Positions 8,591 through 17,609 of a DNA stretch of 64,000 nt are shown here, one piece after another. Location: assembly GCF_003234565.1 (NCBI RefSeq), contig NZ_QKTU01000001.1, positions 62,001-126,000 on the forward strand, in the 5' to 3' direction. This DNA is from Curtobacterium sp. MCBD17_013. Its GTDB lineage: Bacteria > Actinomycetota > Actinomycetes > Actinomycetales > Microbacteriaceae. Below the pieces are notes generated by a model that was given only the letters and a program-made list of their open reading frames with translations, was not told the origin of the DNA and did not search any database. How positions within the stretch are numbered: the first letter of the stretch is position 1; the number at the start of each line of letters is the position of its first letter. A program made the position numbers and the translations under genes.

Positions 8591-9040
8591 CTACTGCTCC
8601 CGCGTCGGACGCGGGAGCGCGGAGGTCACCTTGGTGAGCAGGGCGTGGAGGGTGTGACGCTCCTCCTCGCTCAGGGGCGCGAGGATGGTCTCCTCGGCGT
8701 CCCGCATCGCGTCGTCGAACCCGGCGATGAGCGCGGCGCCGGCCTCGGTGGCGTACACGCGTTTGCTCCGTTCGTTCCCGGGTTCCGTGCGGCGCTCGAT
8801 GAGTCCGCGTCGTTCGAGCCCCTGCAGGAGACTCGAGACGCTGGCCGGGGTCGTCCGTGTCATCGCGGCGATGTCACGCTGGATCGCACCGGGGTTCTGC
8901 ACGAGGAACCCGAGTGCGAAGCCCTGCTGGTGGCTCAGCTCGCGCTGCCGGATCCAGTCCAGTCCGGCCTGCTGCTGCGCCCAGCCGACCCACCGGAGCA
9001 GGTCCAGGTTGGTCGTGAGTTCGGGCTCCTGTTCGGTCAT
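8591..9040 (-). CDS. MarR-family transcriptional regulator of the MATE exporter
   Basis: A 149-aa winged-helix protein. The segment IQRDIAAMTRTTPASVSSLLQGLERRGLIERR is the recognition helix and wing, and the basic turn NERSKRVYAT follows as in MarR proteins. I start it at the ATG at 9040, not at the TTG at 9076, because the longer version would read through a perfect palindrome (9052-9075) and a TTGACA box, which look like its own operator and promoter. The mRNA would then have almost no leader. It is expected to repress itself and the downstream exporter until a phenolic or drug ligand binds. Confidence 0.85.
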   Translation of the reverse strand: MTEQEPELTTNLDLLRWVGWAQQQAGLDWIRQRELSHQQGFALGFLVQNPGAIQRDIAAMTRTTPASVSSLLQGLERRGLIERRTEPGNERSKRVYATEAGAALIAGFDDAMRDAEETILAPLSEEERHTLHALLTKVTSALPRPTREQ

Positions 9041-9051
9041 GGTCAGAACTC

Positions 9052-9075
9052 TGACAGTTCGACATCTAACTGTCA
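9052..9075 (-). promoter_or_regulatory. MarR operator overlapping the promoter
   Basis: Inverted repeat TGACAGTT (9052-9059) and AACTGTCA (9068-9075), 8/8 complementary with an 8-bp spacer. On the minus strand it contains TTGACA (9076-9071), a consensus -35 hexamer, 17 bp before a weak CAGAGT -10 box. Repressor binding would therefore block RNA polymerase directly. Confidence 0.7.
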
Positions 9076-9128
9076 AGGATCAAACCGACCGATCCTGTTC
9101 GGGGCGCGCCGGCCGGGAGGCGCACGAC

Positions 9129-9159
9129 GGCCGGGAGGCGCACATGGCGCCTTCCGGCC
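9129..9159 (-). terminator. Hairpin terminator built from the GGCCGGGAGGC motif
   Basis: Arms at 9129-9141 and 9147-9159 pair at 12 of 13 positions around a five-base loop. It lies 30 bp downstream of the minus-strand membrane protein gene that ends at 9190. A second copy of the left arm lies just before it, at about 9109-9119. Confidence 0.55.
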
Positions 9160-9189
9160 GGGAGTGGTCCTGCGGTGGTGGTCCGGGGG

Positions 9190-9675
9190 TCAGTACCCGA
9201 GCGGCTGCGCACCCGTCTTCCGCGCCTTGACCGCGGCGAAGTAGGCGCTCGACGGCCGGAGGTACATGAGGATCGTCGCGACGATGGCGGCGACCTCACC
9301 GACCGCGTTGATGCCGTGGCCCCCGAGGATGGTGAAGAGCGACAGGATCGTCAGGATGAAGAGCACGATGCGCGCCCAGTTCGCCCCGCGACGCATGAAC
9401 ACGTCGAACAGGGCGAACGCGATGATGGAGAGCACGCCGATGACGATCGCGATCACGAGTCCGGCGACGAGCGCGGCGTGCACCGTCGATTCGGAGAGGT
9501 TGCTCGACGTCGACGCGACCCGTCGCTTCGCTTCGTCCTCCGCCGTGCCGAAGGTCGAGATCGAGACGATCAGGCTGACGATCTGGGCGAGCACGGCGAG
9601 CATGAACAGCCAGAACGCGGCGTTCACCAGCGTGGGTGGGGTGGCACGGGTCTGGCGCTCGGAGGCGTAGGTCAT
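9190..9675 (-). CDS. Four-helix integral membrane protein, function unknown
   Basis: A 161-aa protein with four strongly hydrophobic stretches (about residues 17-42, 65-92, 100-120 and 122-140) and a short polar tail ending YLRPSSAYFAAVKARK. The ATG at 9675 has GAAGGAG seven bases upstream; upstream in-frame starts lack this and would encode a non-membrane extension. The helix pattern resembles small actinobacterial membrane proteins of unknown role. I cannot name a family. It follows the DUF3140 gene on the same strand with an 89-bp gap, so the two may share a transcript. Confidence 0.75.
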   Translation of the reverse strand: MTYASERQTRATPPTLVNAAFWLFMLAVLAQIVSLIVSISTFGTAEDEAKRRVASTSSNLSESTVHAALVAGLVIAIVIGVLSIIAFALFDVFMRRGANWARIVLFILTILSLFTILGGHGINAVGEVAAIVATILMYLRPSSAYFAAVKARKTGAQPLGY

Positions 9676-9764
9676 CGGGACTCCTTCGTCGGAAGCATGA
9701 GCGTGGTTCGACTGTGAGTCTGCCCGTTCAGCGGCCGTCGCGTCCGCTGGCATGTGTGCCCCGC

Positions 9765-10103
9765 TCAGGTCGAGGGCTTGAGCGGGTCGTGCCCGATGGA
9801 CATGAGCCGGTGCCGCCACTCGGCGTCGCCGGCCGTCGGCTCGCGGTCGTCGCCGCGCTCGGCCTGCACCTCGGCGACCACGGTCTCCATGACGGTGACG
9901 TCGTCGTCGGTCAGGTCCGTCCTGCGCTTGCCGAGGATCTCGAGCACGGCGCGCGAGCGCTCGTCACCGGCCTGGTCGGCGAAGGCCTCGCTGTCCGGCT
10001 GCGACGCATCGGTCTCGAGCCACTCGCGGAGTTCCCGCGAGGTCATGTTGACGGCCGCGTGGAAGTCGTCCCAGAGGGCGTCGTCGATGTCGGTGTGGGC
10101 CAT
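9765..10103 (-). CDS. DUF3140 domain protein
   Basis: A 112-aa soluble acidic protein matching the actinobacterial DUF3140 family over its whole length: LWDDFHAAVNMTSRELREWL near the N-terminus (residues 10-29), then a helical segment with GKRRTDLTDDDV and a WRHRLMSIGHDP tail. The start is the ATG at 10103 with a perfect GGAGG site. The function of the family is not known; its -ELREWL- region suggests a small helical DNA- or protein-binding domain. It is divergent from the glucosidase gene at 10317. Confidence 0.85.
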   Translation of the reverse strand: MAHTDIDDALWDDFHAAVNMTSRELREWLETDASQPDSEAFADQAGDERSRAVLEILGKRRTDLTDDDVTVMETVVAEVQAERGDDREPTAGDAEWRHRLMSIGHDPLKPST

Positions 10104-10316
10104 GGAACCTCCTGCGTGGGTGGGAGAGCGGACCGGTCGGACCGCGGACGAGGACCGGTCCGACGCTAGACGTCGGGTGCCGCGCCCCTTCAGCTGCGGG
10201 TCAGGGACGCGGGAAGCGGGCCTGTCGCCGTCGGGAGCGCCATGCTGGGGGTGATCGTCCGCCGTTCGTCGACGTCCCTCGTGCAGGGACCACGACCATC
10301 CCAGGAGGCCAACCCC

Positions 10317-12011
10317 ATGTCCGAACCCACCACCCCGGGCCCCACCGCACGCGACGACGGCGAGTTCATCGCCATCGACGGCACCGACCCAGACTGGTGG
10401 CGCCAGGCCGTCGTCTACCAGGTGTACCCGCGGAGCTTCGCCGACAGCAACGGGGACGGCCTCGGCGACATCGCCGGTGTCACGAGTCGCGTGCCGTACC
10501 TGCAGCGGCTCGGCGTCGACGCCATCTGGCTCAGCCCGTTCTACCCGTCCGCCCTCGCCGACGGTGGGTACGACGTCGCGGACTACCGGAACGTCGACCC
10601 GCGGCTCGGCACGCTCGACGACTTCGACGCCATGGTCGCCGCCGCGCACGACGCCGGCATCAAGGTGATCGTCGACATCGTGCCGAACCACAGCTCGAAC
10701 GACCACGCGTGGTTCCGGGAGGCGCTCGCCGCCGAGCCCGGTTCCGCCGCCCGCGAGCGCTACGTGTTCCGCGACGGGCTCGGCGACGACGGGCAGATCC
10801 CGCCCTCCACGTGGCAGTCGAACTTCGGTGGCAGCGCCTGGACCCGCACCACGGACCCCGATGGCACACCGGGCCAGTGGTACCTGCACCTGTTCGCGCC
10901 CGAGCAGCCCGACTTCAACTGGGCGAACCCGGAGATCCGCGAGGACTTCCACACCACGCTCCGGTTCTGGGCCGACTGCGGGGTGGACGGGTTCCGCGTC
11001 GACGTCGCACACGCCCTCGCGAAGGACCTCAGCGAACCACTGCGCGACGCGAACCCGAAGGACTTCGACCTCCCGCTCGACGGCAGCGACCCGCTGTACG
11101 ACCGCGACGAGGTGCACGAGATCTTCAGCGGCTGGCGGCGGGTGTTCGACGAGTACGACCCGCCGCGCACCGCGGTCGCCGAGGCCTGGGTGCCGAGCGC
11201 ACGCGTCGCCCTCTACGCGCGGCCGACCGAGCTCGGGCAGGCGTTCAACTTCGACCTGCTCCGCGCCGACTTCGACGCCGGCACGTTCTCGCGGATCATC
11301 GACGACAACCTGCGGCTCGCGGCCGAGAGCGGTGCGTCGAGCACGTGGGTGCTCTCGAACCACGACGTCATCCGCCACGCCTCCCGCTACGCGCTGCCCG
11401 CCGGTGCGGACGAGGAGGACTGGCTCATGTCCGGCGGCACGCGTCCTGCGGCGGACGAGACCCGGGGACTCCGCCGCGCCCGCGCCGCCACGCTCCTCCT
11501 GCTCGCGCTGCCGGGCTCGGCGTACCTGTACCAGGGCGAGGAGCTCGGACTCCGTGAGGTCGCGGACCTGCGTGAGGAGGACCTCCAGGACCCGGTGTGG
11601 GTCCGGAGTGCGCACACGCGCAAGGGCCGTGACGGCTGCCGTGTCCCGCTGCCGTGGGACACGTCGACGCCGGCGTTCGGCTTCGGCCCGGCCGCGCCGC
11701 ACCTGCCGCAGCCGGCCTGGTTCGCCGACCTCGCCGTGTCCGTGCAGGACGGTGCGCCCGACTCGACGCTCGAGCTCTACCGGGCCGCACTCCGCGCCCG
11801 CCACGCGCTGCAGCAGGGCGAGGACCTCCGCTGGCTCGACGCTCCGGGGCCGGACGCGATCGCCTTCGCCCGGCACGACGGTTGGGTGTGCGCGATGAAC
11901 TTCGGGACCGACCCCGTGCCCGCGCCCGCCGGCTCGGTCGTCGTCGCGAGCGGTCCGCTCACCGCGGCTGGCGTGCTCCCGGGGCAGACCACGGTCTGGG
12001 TGCGTCCCTGA
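10317..12011 (+). CDS. GH13 alpha-glucosidase / oligo-1,6-glucosidase
   Basis: A 564-aa cytoplasmic glycoside hydrolase of family 13, with no signal peptide. It has region I DIVPNH (120-125), region II GFRVDVAH with nucleophile D229, acid/base E289 in AVAEAW, and region IV SNHDV (H349, D350). The start VVYQVYPRSFADSNGDGLGDI is typical of alpha-glucosidases of the oligo-glucosidase and AglA type that cleave maltose, isomaltose or sucrose-like disaccharides. The ATG at 10317 has CAGGAGG nine bases upstream. No transporter or regulator is adjacent, so it probably acts on internal maltodextrins. The exact linkage specificity cannot be read from the motifs. Confidence 0.88.
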   Translation: MSEPTTPGPTARDDGEFIAIDGTDPDWWRQAVVYQVYPRSFADSNGDGLGDIAGVTSRVPYLQRLGVDAIWLSPFYPSALADGGYDVADYRNVDPRLGTLDDFDAMVAAAHDAGIKVIVDIVPNHSSNDHAWFREALAAEPGSAARERYVFRDGLGDDGQIPPSTWQSNFGGSAWTRTTDPDGTPGQWYLHLFAPEQPDFNWANPEIREDFHTTLRFWADCGVDGFRVDVAHALAKDLSEPLRDANPKDFDLPLDGSDPLYDRDEVHEIFSGWRRVFDEYDPPRTAVAEAWVPSARVALYARPTELGQAFNFDLLRADFDAGTFSRIIDDNLRLAAESGASSTWVLSNHDVIRHASRYALPAGADEEDWLMSGGTRPAADETRGLRRARAATLLLLALPGSAYLYQGEELGLREVADLREEDLQDPVWVRSAHTRKGRDGCRVPLPWDTSTPAFGFGPAAPHLPQPAWFADLAVSVQDGAPDSTLELYRAALRARHALQQGEDLRWLDAPGPDAIAFARHDGWVCAMNFGTDPVPAPAGSVVVASGPLTAAGVLPGQTTVWVRP

Positions 12012-12051
12012 CCGCTGACCGGCAGCGGTGCCTGACCGCTGACCGGCAGCG
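12007..12051 (+). repeat. Two-copy 21-bp direct repeat between genes
   Basis: The 21-bp unit beginning CCTGACCGCTGACCGGCAG occurs at 12007-12027 and 12031-12051, period 24. The first copy covers the stop codon of the glucosidase. It may be a slippage duplication; I see no hairpin. Confidence 0.75.
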
Positions 12052-12089
12052 AGAACGCTGGTCGGCGCCCCGCCGTACGCTCGGAGGCG

Positions 12090-14156
12090 ATGACCTCCTC
12101 GCTCTTCGCCGACCTCGACTCGTTCATCCGCCACCCCCGCGTCACGGGCCTCGCGCTCAGTCACGACGGCGCCCGCCTCGTCGCGACCGTGCAGGAGCCC
12201 GACGCGGACGCCGCCCGGTACCGGAGCGCGCTGTGGGAGGTCGACCCCGTCGGCGATCGCCCGCCGGTCCGCCTGACGTCCTCGGAGCAGGGGGAGTCGT
12301 CGCCCGCGTTCACCCCGTCCGGCGACCTGCTCTTCACGTCGAGCCGCCCCGACCCGCGCAGCAGCGAGAACACGGAGGACCCCGCGCTCTGGTCGCTGCC
12401 AGAACACGGTGAGCCGATCCGCGTCGCGACGAGTCCCGGTGGCGTCGGGAGTCCGCTCGTCAGCCGCTCGGGTGTGGTGATCGTGGCCGGCAGCCGCCTG
12501 GTCGGCTCGTCCGACGCCGACGAGGACCGAGCCCGCCGCGAGCGCCGGAAGGACCAGGCGGTCACCGCGATCCTGCACGACGGCATGCCCATCCGCTGGT
12601 GGGACCACGAACTCGACGACACCGAGGCGCGCCTGCTCGTGCTCGACGATGCGGGGGCCACCGCCCCCGACGCCGCTCGAGCCAGCGACCGGGAGGCCCG
12701 TCCCACCCCGCTCCGGGACCTCGCCCCCGACGCGGGGCAGCGCTTCCGGAACCCCGAGTTCGACATCGCTCCGGAGGGCTCCTTCGTCCTCGCTCGCGCC
12801 ACGGAGCGGATCACGGGCGGACGCTCCCATGCCGTGCTCCTCCGGATCGACGTCACGACGGGCGAGCGGTCCGTCGTCGTCGACGAGGACGGCGCCGACG
12901 CGAGCCAGGCGCGGATCGCGCCCGACGCCTCCCGGTTCGCCGTCGCGATGCGCGTGCGCGGGACGTACGACTCCCCGCACCAGGAGTGGATCGAGGTCCG
13001 CAGCATCGACGGCGGCGCAGCGGTGCGGCTCGACCTCGGCGACATCACAGCGAACGACGTCGTATGGACGGCCGACGGAACGGGCCTCCTGGTGACGGGT
13101 GACCTGCACGGCGCGGGGGCGGTCGTCCTCGTCGACCCGACCTCCGGTGCCATCGTCCGATGGCTCGTCACCGACGCGTCGTACTCGAACCTCCTCGTGC
13201 ACCCGAACGGGCGGACGCTGTTCGCGCTCCGCTCGGCGATGGACCGTCCGGCGAGCCCGGTGCGGCTCGACGTGACCGCGGAGGACCAGACGCCCGCGTT
13301 CCTCCCGGCCCCCGGCGTGGTCGACACCCTGCCCGGCACCGTGCAGCGAGTATCGGCCGAGGTCGACGGCGTCGAGGTGCCCGGATGGTTGTTCCTGCCG
13401 GACGACGCGCACCGCGGCAATGGCCCGGCACCCGTCATGACGTGGGTGCACGGCGGACCGTTCTCGTCCTGGAACGCCTGGTCGTGGCGCTGGTGCCCCT
13501 GGCTCGCCGTCGAGCGCGGGTACGCCGTCGTGCTGCCCGACCCGGCGCTCTCGACCGGGTACGGCGACGAGTGGATCGCGCGGGCCTGGCCGCACAGCGC
13601 CGCGATCGTGTGGCGTGAGGTCGAGGGCGTGCTCGACGCCGTCCTCGCCGACAGCGACCACCGCCTCGACCCGACGCGGACGGCGTTGCTCGGCGCGAGT
13701 TTCGGCGGGTACATGACGAACTGGATCGCCGGCCACACCGACCGCTTCGACTGCATCGTCACGCACGCCGGGCTCTGGTCGCTCGACCAGCAGCACGACA
13801 CGACCGATGCCGCCGAGAACAAGAACGGGATCTTCGGCACCGAGCAGGAGCACCCGGACTGGTACGCGCAGAACTCGCCCGACCGGACCGCCGAGGCGAT
13901 CACGACGCCGATGCTGCTCATCCACGGGAACCGTGACTACCGCGTGCCGATCTCCGAGGCGCTGCGGGCGTGGTGGGACCTGGTATCGGGGTTCCCGGGC
14001 GCGCCCGAGGACATGCCGCACCGGTTCCTGCAGCTCACGAGCGAGAACCACTGGGTGCTGTCGCCGTCGAACTTCCGCGTGTGGAGCGAGACCGTGTTCA
14101 CGTTCTGCGACCAGCACGTCCGCGGCGGGGAGGCCCTGACCAACCGGATCGACTGA
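12090..14156 (+). CDS. S9 family prolyl oligopeptidase-like peptidase
   Basis: A 688-aa serine peptidase. The first 400 residues have beta-propeller-type repeats, and the C-terminal alpha/beta-hydrolase domain has the oxyanion motif WVHGGPF, the nucleophile in GASFGGYM (Ser near residue 536), an acid in GNRDYRVP (about 615) and the histidine in SENHWVL (about 653). This is the S9C acylaminoacyl-peptidase type. There is no signal peptide, so it is cytoplasmic. The start is an ATG at 12090 with GGAGG just before it and a TACGCT -10-like box at 12076-12081. It likely trims short or N-acylated peptides. Confidence 0.88.
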   Translation: MTSSLFADLDSFIRHPRVTGLALSHDGARLVATVQEPDADAARYRSALWEVDPVGDRPPVRLTSSEQGESSPAFTPSGDLLFTSSRPDPRSSENTEDPALWSLPEHGEPIRVATSPGGVGSPLVSRSGVVIVAGSRLVGSSDADEDRARRERRKDQAVTAILHDGMPIRWWDHELDDTEARLLVLDDAGATAPDAARASDREARPTPLRDLAPDAGQRFRNPEFDIAPEGSFVLARATERITGGRSHAVLLRIDVTTGERSVVVDEDGADASQARIAPDASRFAVAMRVRGTYDSPHQEWIEVRSIDGGAAVRLDLGDITANDVVWTADGTGLLVTGDLHGAGAVVLVDPTSGAIVRWLVTDASYSNLLVHPNGRTLFALRSAMDRPASPVRLDVTAEDQTPAFLPAPGVVDTLPGTVQRVSAEVDGVEVPGWLFLPDDAHRGNGPAPVMTWVHGGPFSSWNAWSWRWCPWLAVERGYAVVLPDPALSTGYGDEWIARAWPHSAAIVWREVEGVLDAVLADSDHRLDPTRTALLGASFGGYMTNWIAGHTDRFDCIVTHAGLWSLDQQHDTTDAAENKNGIFGTEQEHPDWYAQNSPDRTAEAITTPMLLIHGNRDYRVPISEALRAWWDLVSGFPGAPEDMPHRFLQLTSENHWVLSPSNFRVWSETVFTFCDQHVRGGEALTNRID

Positions 14157-14235
14157 GGAATCGCGATGGACTGACGCGGCCGCATCGAGGGCCGTCGCCC
14201 GTTCGTCCCGGCGCGGCCCGCCGGCCTCGGTGCCC

Positions 14236-14607
14236 TCACATCTCGGACAGCGCCACGCTCATCATCGCGACGACGGCGAGGACCGCGACCCCGAGTGCCA
14301 CCGCGCTGAGGGCCAACGCGGGCCGCACGGCGAGTGCGCGCCGCCGGTCCGGGTCACCGGACCGACCGGGGACGAGCCGCTGCACGAACGGGAGCCGGCC
14401 ACGGGCCGCCAGGTAGACCACCGCCGGGACGGCGAACGCCGGCACGGCGAGGTAGACGACGAACTCCGAGCACGCGCCCACGACGATCGCGACGGTCAGC
14501 AGGACGAGCACCCGCCCGGCTCGACCGAGGTCCTTCCGGACGAGCGCATCCGTGATCGGCAGGGCGATGCAGAGACACATGACGGGTACCAGGACGAGGA
14601 AGGGCAT
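14236..14607 (-). CDS. Small integral membrane protein, function unknown
   Basis: A 123-aa protein with about four hydrophobic segments (residues 3-20, 32-52, 54-68 and 96-122). A positively charged loop RRRALAVRP precedes the last helix. The ATG at 14607 is preceded by GGAGG. No motif identifies a function. It is convergent with the S9 peptidase and divergent from the HAD hydrolase. Confidence 0.65.
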   Translation of the reverse strand: MPFLVLVPVMCLCIALPITDALVRKDLGRAGRVLVLLTVAIVVGACSEFVVYLAVPAFAVPAVVYLAARGRLPFVQRLVPGRSGDPDRRRALAVRPALALSAVALGVAVLAVVAMMSVALSEM

Positions 14608-14715
14608 GGGAACGGCCTCCAGGGATCCGCGGGCGGGTGGTACCGATCGTGGCGGACGGTGCACCGGAGCGGCATCCGTCGTGAGGATGACCGTCCCGCG
14701 GTCGGAAGTGATCCG

Positions 14716-14721
14716 TAGGTT
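14716..14721 (+). promoter_or_regulatory. Leaderless -10 box TAGGTT
   Basis: TAGGTT ends six bases before the ATG at 14728 of the HAD gene, and no ribosome-binding site is present. Transcription would start at or next to the A of the ATG. The same six-base spacing is seen at 17598, 50647 and 59428. Confidence 0.55.
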
Positions 14722-14727
14722 GGGCGC

Positions 14728-15444
14728 ATGACCGACCACGGAACCGGCGTCGACGCACTCCTCGTCGACACCATCGGCACCGTCGTCGACGACGTCGGGA
14801 CCATCCGGGACCGTCTGGCGGTGGCGCTCGCCGCGCATGCCGGACACGACGTCGACGCGATCGCCCGTCGATGGGACGACCTGATGGACGCCGCCATGGC
14901 GGCGGTCAACGCCGGGGAGGCCCCCTGGCGCCCGCACCGCGCGATCCGACGGGAGGCCCTCGACGACCTCGTCGCGGACGGCTCGCTCCCTGCGCTGTCG
15001 GCCGACGAACACGACGCGCTCGTGGACGTCACCGAGACGCTCCGGCCGTGGCCCGATTCGGCGGACGCCCTCGCGACGCTGGGACGGCAGGTGGTGGTCG
15101 CGTCCCTGTCGAACGCGGACCTCGACGAGCTCGCCGCGCTGTCGCAGCGTGCCGGACTGCGCTGGCACGCCGTGGTCTCCGCGCAGTTCGCGCGTGCCTT
15201 CAAGCCCGCGGCCTCGGTGTACCGGACGGCGTTGGAGCTGCTCGGCGTCCCCGCCGCCCGCACGATGATGGTGGCGGCGCATCCGTGGGACCTCCGGGCG
15301 GCGGCCTCGCTCGGCATGCAGACCGCGTTCGTCGCTCGCCCGTCCGCCGACGCTCCGGCGCCCGACGACCGCTTCACGATCACGGTGCGCGATCTCGCCG
15401 ACCTCGGCGATCGACTTCCGACTCTGACGCACCGGCCGGACTGA
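14728..15444 (+). CDS. HAD-superfamily hydrolase, haloacid dehalogenase-like
   Basis: A 238-aa HAD protein. Motif I is LLVDTIGTVV with nucleophile D14, motif II is the Ser in VASLSNAD, the conserved lysine sits in AFKPAASVY, and motif III lies in the MMVAAHPWDLRAAASLG segment that is typical of type II haloacid dehalogenases. Motif I has DTIGT where the usual form is DVFGT; the second acidic residue of true phosphatases is absent, which favours dehalogenase-type chemistry. The start at 14728 is supported by the leaderless promoter. The substrate is unknown. Confidence 0.8.
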   Translation: MTDHGTGVDALLVDTIGTVVDDVGTIRDRLAVALAAHAGHDVDAIARRWDDLMDAAMAAVNAGEAPWRPHRAIRREALDDLVADGSLPALSADEHDALVDVTETLRPWPDSADALATLGRQVVVASLSNADLDELAALSQRAGLRWHAVVSAQFARAFKPAASVYRTALELLGVPAARTMMVAAHPWDLRAAASLGMQTAFVARPSADAPAPDDRFTITVRDLADLGDRLPTLTHRPD

Positions 15445-15521
15445 GACCGGGCCGCGACCGCCTGAAGTGGTCATCCCCTCGGCGGATGTGCGAGCACTTC
15501 TCGCGTTGCCATGCTGCCGTC

Positions 15522-15953
15522 ATGGGGAACGACGGGTTGTGGGCGGGCTTCGACGACGAGTGGGCGCCGGACCCGCTGGCCGATCGGCGTCCGCGGGGGA
15601 GTGCGGGCGCGTCGGTCGTGGGGATGACGTTGCTCGTCGGCTACGCGGCCGCGCTCCTGGGCGCTTACCTCGTCCTGCTGGCCCTCGTGCGTCACGAACC
15701 GCACGCGGCGCTCACGACACCCTCGTGGTGGGTGCAGGTGGCCGCCCTGCTGCTCGGGCTGTTGTCCGTCGGCTCGGTCATCGCCGCGACGAGCGTGCTC
15801 ATGCTCGGCGTCCGAGGCACCCGGTCCGCCGACCCGGGACACCGCACGCTCGGGGTCGTCGTCGTCATCCTCGGCGCGATGGCCGTCCCCGTGTCGTTCT
15901 GGGTGCTCGTGACCGGTGGCGTCACCGCGCTGTTCGGCTTCGGCGGGTTCTGA
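15522..15953 (+). CDS. Three-helix membrane protein, function unknown
   Basis: A 143-aa protein with a short acidic start (MGNDGLWAGFDDEW) and three hydrophobic helices at about residues 34-56, 69-92 and 113-140. I place the start at the ATG at 15522: it follows a CATGCT box by exactly six bases, as in the leaderless genes here, and no ribosome-binding site is visible. The downstream gene at 16010 is also a small membrane protein. I do not recognise the family. Confidence 0.6.
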   Translation: MGNDGLWAGFDDEWAPDPLADRRPRGSAGASVVGMTLLVGYAAALLGAYLVLLALVRHEPHAALTTPSWWVQVAALLLGLLSVGSVIAATSVLMLGVRGTRSADPGHRTLGVVVVILGAMAVPVSFWVLVTGGVTALFGFGGF

Positions 15954-16009
15954 CACCGCTGGCGGATCCGGGCCTAGGCTGCGGGCACGACGACGAGGGG
16001 ATCGTGACG

Positions 16010-16363
16010 ATGACCGACCGACAGACCTACCACGGAGATCCGACCGCGACGGCGCGGAGTGCACAGCGCGGCAGCAGCGGCACGTACATGGCGCCCGAGT
16101 TCGCCGAGGTCGACCACCGCGAGCCGCTCACGCCGCTGCGTCCCCGGCAGCTCGCCGTCCGGGTCGTCGTCTCGGTGGTGCTCGGCGTCATCGGATTGTT
16201 CGACCTCGTTCGCGCGGTGTCGGGCATCGTCGCGGCGGCAGACCCGGGCGCTTCCGCCCCGGTGGCCTCCTCGATCCTGCTGTTGCTCCTCGCGCTGGCG
16301 TTCCTGACCTACCCCGCCATCAACGTCGTGCGGTGGGCGCGCTGGCGGCACGCCCGCCGCTGA
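16010..16363 (+). CDS. Two-helix membrane protein, function unknown
   Basis: A 117-aa protein with a hydrophilic first half (about 50 residues) and two helices near residues 52-72 and 82-104, ending in a basic tail WARWRHARR. The ATG at 16010 has GAGGGG nine bases upstream; a GTG two codons earlier is the alternative. A CTAGGCT box at 15974-15980 may be its -10 element. No known motif. Confidence 0.65.
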   Translation: MTDRQTYHGDPTATARSAQRGSSGTYMAPEFAEVDHREPLTPLRPRQLAVRVVVSVVLGVIGLFDLVRAVSGIVAAADPGASAPVASSILLLLLALAFLTYPAINVVRWARWRHARR

Positions 16364-16414
16364 GCGGGGCCGGGTTCGTCGCTGCCGCCAGGAGCTGACC
16401 GAACGACGCCGCCG

Positions 16415-17503
16415 TCACCACCCGACCTCGACCGCTCGTCGGACGCCCCACAGGTAGTCGTCGGGTCGCTCCCACGCCGCGAAGTGCCCGCCGTGCTCGA
16501 ACTCCCGCCAGTCCACGATCCGGAAGCGTCGCTCGGCGAACCGTCGCGGCGCGTTGACGAGGTCGGCGGGGAACACCGTCATCACGGTCGGTACGTCGAT
16601 GCGACCCCAGTCCTTGCCGCCGCCCACCGCGTAGGGCGCGAACGACGTGCCGATGCATCCGCTGACCCAGTAGGCGGTGATCCAGGTGAGCAGCTCGTCG
16701 CGCGAGAACGGCGGCGTGTCCACCGCCTGGTCGGTCCAGCGGTCGAGCTTCTCGCCGATCCAGGCGGCGAGCCCGGCAGGCGAGTCCGCGAGCCCGACCG
16801 ACAGCGTGTTCGGTCGGGTCGACTGTTCGTGCATGTACCCGCCCTCGTCCCGTTGCCACTGTCGACCGCGCTCGACGTAGGCGCGCTCCTCGTCGTCGAG
16901 GTCGTCGGGGAGGCCGCCGAGGAAGTGGTACTGCGACACGTCCGTCAGGTGCAGCGCAGCCACCGCTCCGGGGTGCCGGGCCGCGATCGCCTCGCCCACG
17001 TCGCAGCCGACGTCCCCGGCCGAGACGACGAACCGGTCGAACCCGAGGTCGAGCATCGCGGCGTGCACCGCGTCCGCCATCTCGATCGCCGACCAGCCAC
17101 TCCGCTCCGTCGCCGCGGCGAACGGGAAGCCCGGCAGCGCCGGAACGACGCACGTCACGTCGTCGACGCGGTCGAGCACCCGCTCGAACCGGAGGACCGA
17201 GTCCGGCCACCCGTGCAGGAACAGGACGACCGGGGCGTCGGCACCCGCAGGTTGGACGATCGCGTTCACCGGTGTCGCCGACCCCGAGCGCACCCATGGC
17301 CGGGCGAGGACGCGCGCCTCGTGGTCCTCCCACCGGTAGGCGTCGGCCCAGTGGTCGAGGAGGGCGTCGAGGTCGCGCCCCGCCATGCCGAGGTCCTGAC
17401 CGGCGCGGTCGACGGCAGGCAGCACCCGGCGTGCGCGCACGCGCTCGCGCAGGTCCCGCAGGACGTCCGGATCGACGGGGTGGAGGACGGTCCTCGTGCT
17501 CAT
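16415..17503 (-). CDS. Epoxide hydrolase, alpha/beta-hydrolase fold
   Basis: A 362-aa enzyme with the N-terminal epoxide-hydrolase extension (through residue about 90), the oxyanion motif HGWPDS (97-102), a nucleophile Asp in SAGDVG (D164), a cap tyrosine region YMHEQSTRPNT, and the catalytic histidine in EFEHGGHFAAWE near the C-terminus. The lid and length fit the juvenile-hormone/microsomal epoxide-hydrolase-like branch found in soil actinobacteria. The usual GGDWG nucleophile elbow is changed to AGDVG. The start is the ATG at 17503. It is divergent from the aldo/keto reductase gene at 17610. Confidence 0.85.
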   Translation of the reverse strand: MSTRTVLHPVDPDVLRDLRERVRARRVLPAVDRAGQDLGMAGRDLDALLDHWADAYRWEDHEARVLARPWVRSGSATPVNAIVQPAGADAPVVLFLHGWPDSVLRFERVLDRVDDVTCVVPALPGFPFAAATERSGWSAIEMADAVHAAMLDLGFDRFVVSAGDVGCDVGEAIAARHPGAVAALHLTDVSQYHFLGGLPDDLDDEERAYVERGRQWQRDEGGYMHEQSTRPNTLSVGLADSPAGLAAWIGEKLDRWTDQAVDTPPFSRDELLTWITAYWVSGCIGTSFAPYAVGGGKDWGRIDVPTVMTVFPADLVNAPRRFAERRFRIVDWREFEHGGHFAAWERPDDYLWGVRRAVEVGW

Positions 17504-17597
17504 GTCCCCATGCTGCACCGGGGGAAGCGACGAGGACAGGGGTCCTGCCTCCCGGCCGGTCGGCGAGTGAACGCTCACCCACGCCCGCCTGGCGGAG

Positions 17598-17603
17598 TAG
17601 ACA
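17598..17603 (+). promoter_or_regulatory. Leaderless -10 box TAGACA
   Basis: TAGACA at 17598-17603 ends six bases before the ATG at 17610. There is no purine-rich site before that start, so the aldo/keto reductase mRNA is probably leaderless. Confidence 0.5.
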
Positions 17604-17609
17604 GGCGTC

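Noticed and set aside
9765..14117. A 1450-codon open frame on the minus strand
   Set aside because: Only its last 112 codons (the DUF3140 protein) are real; the rest is antisense to the glucosidase and peptidase genes.
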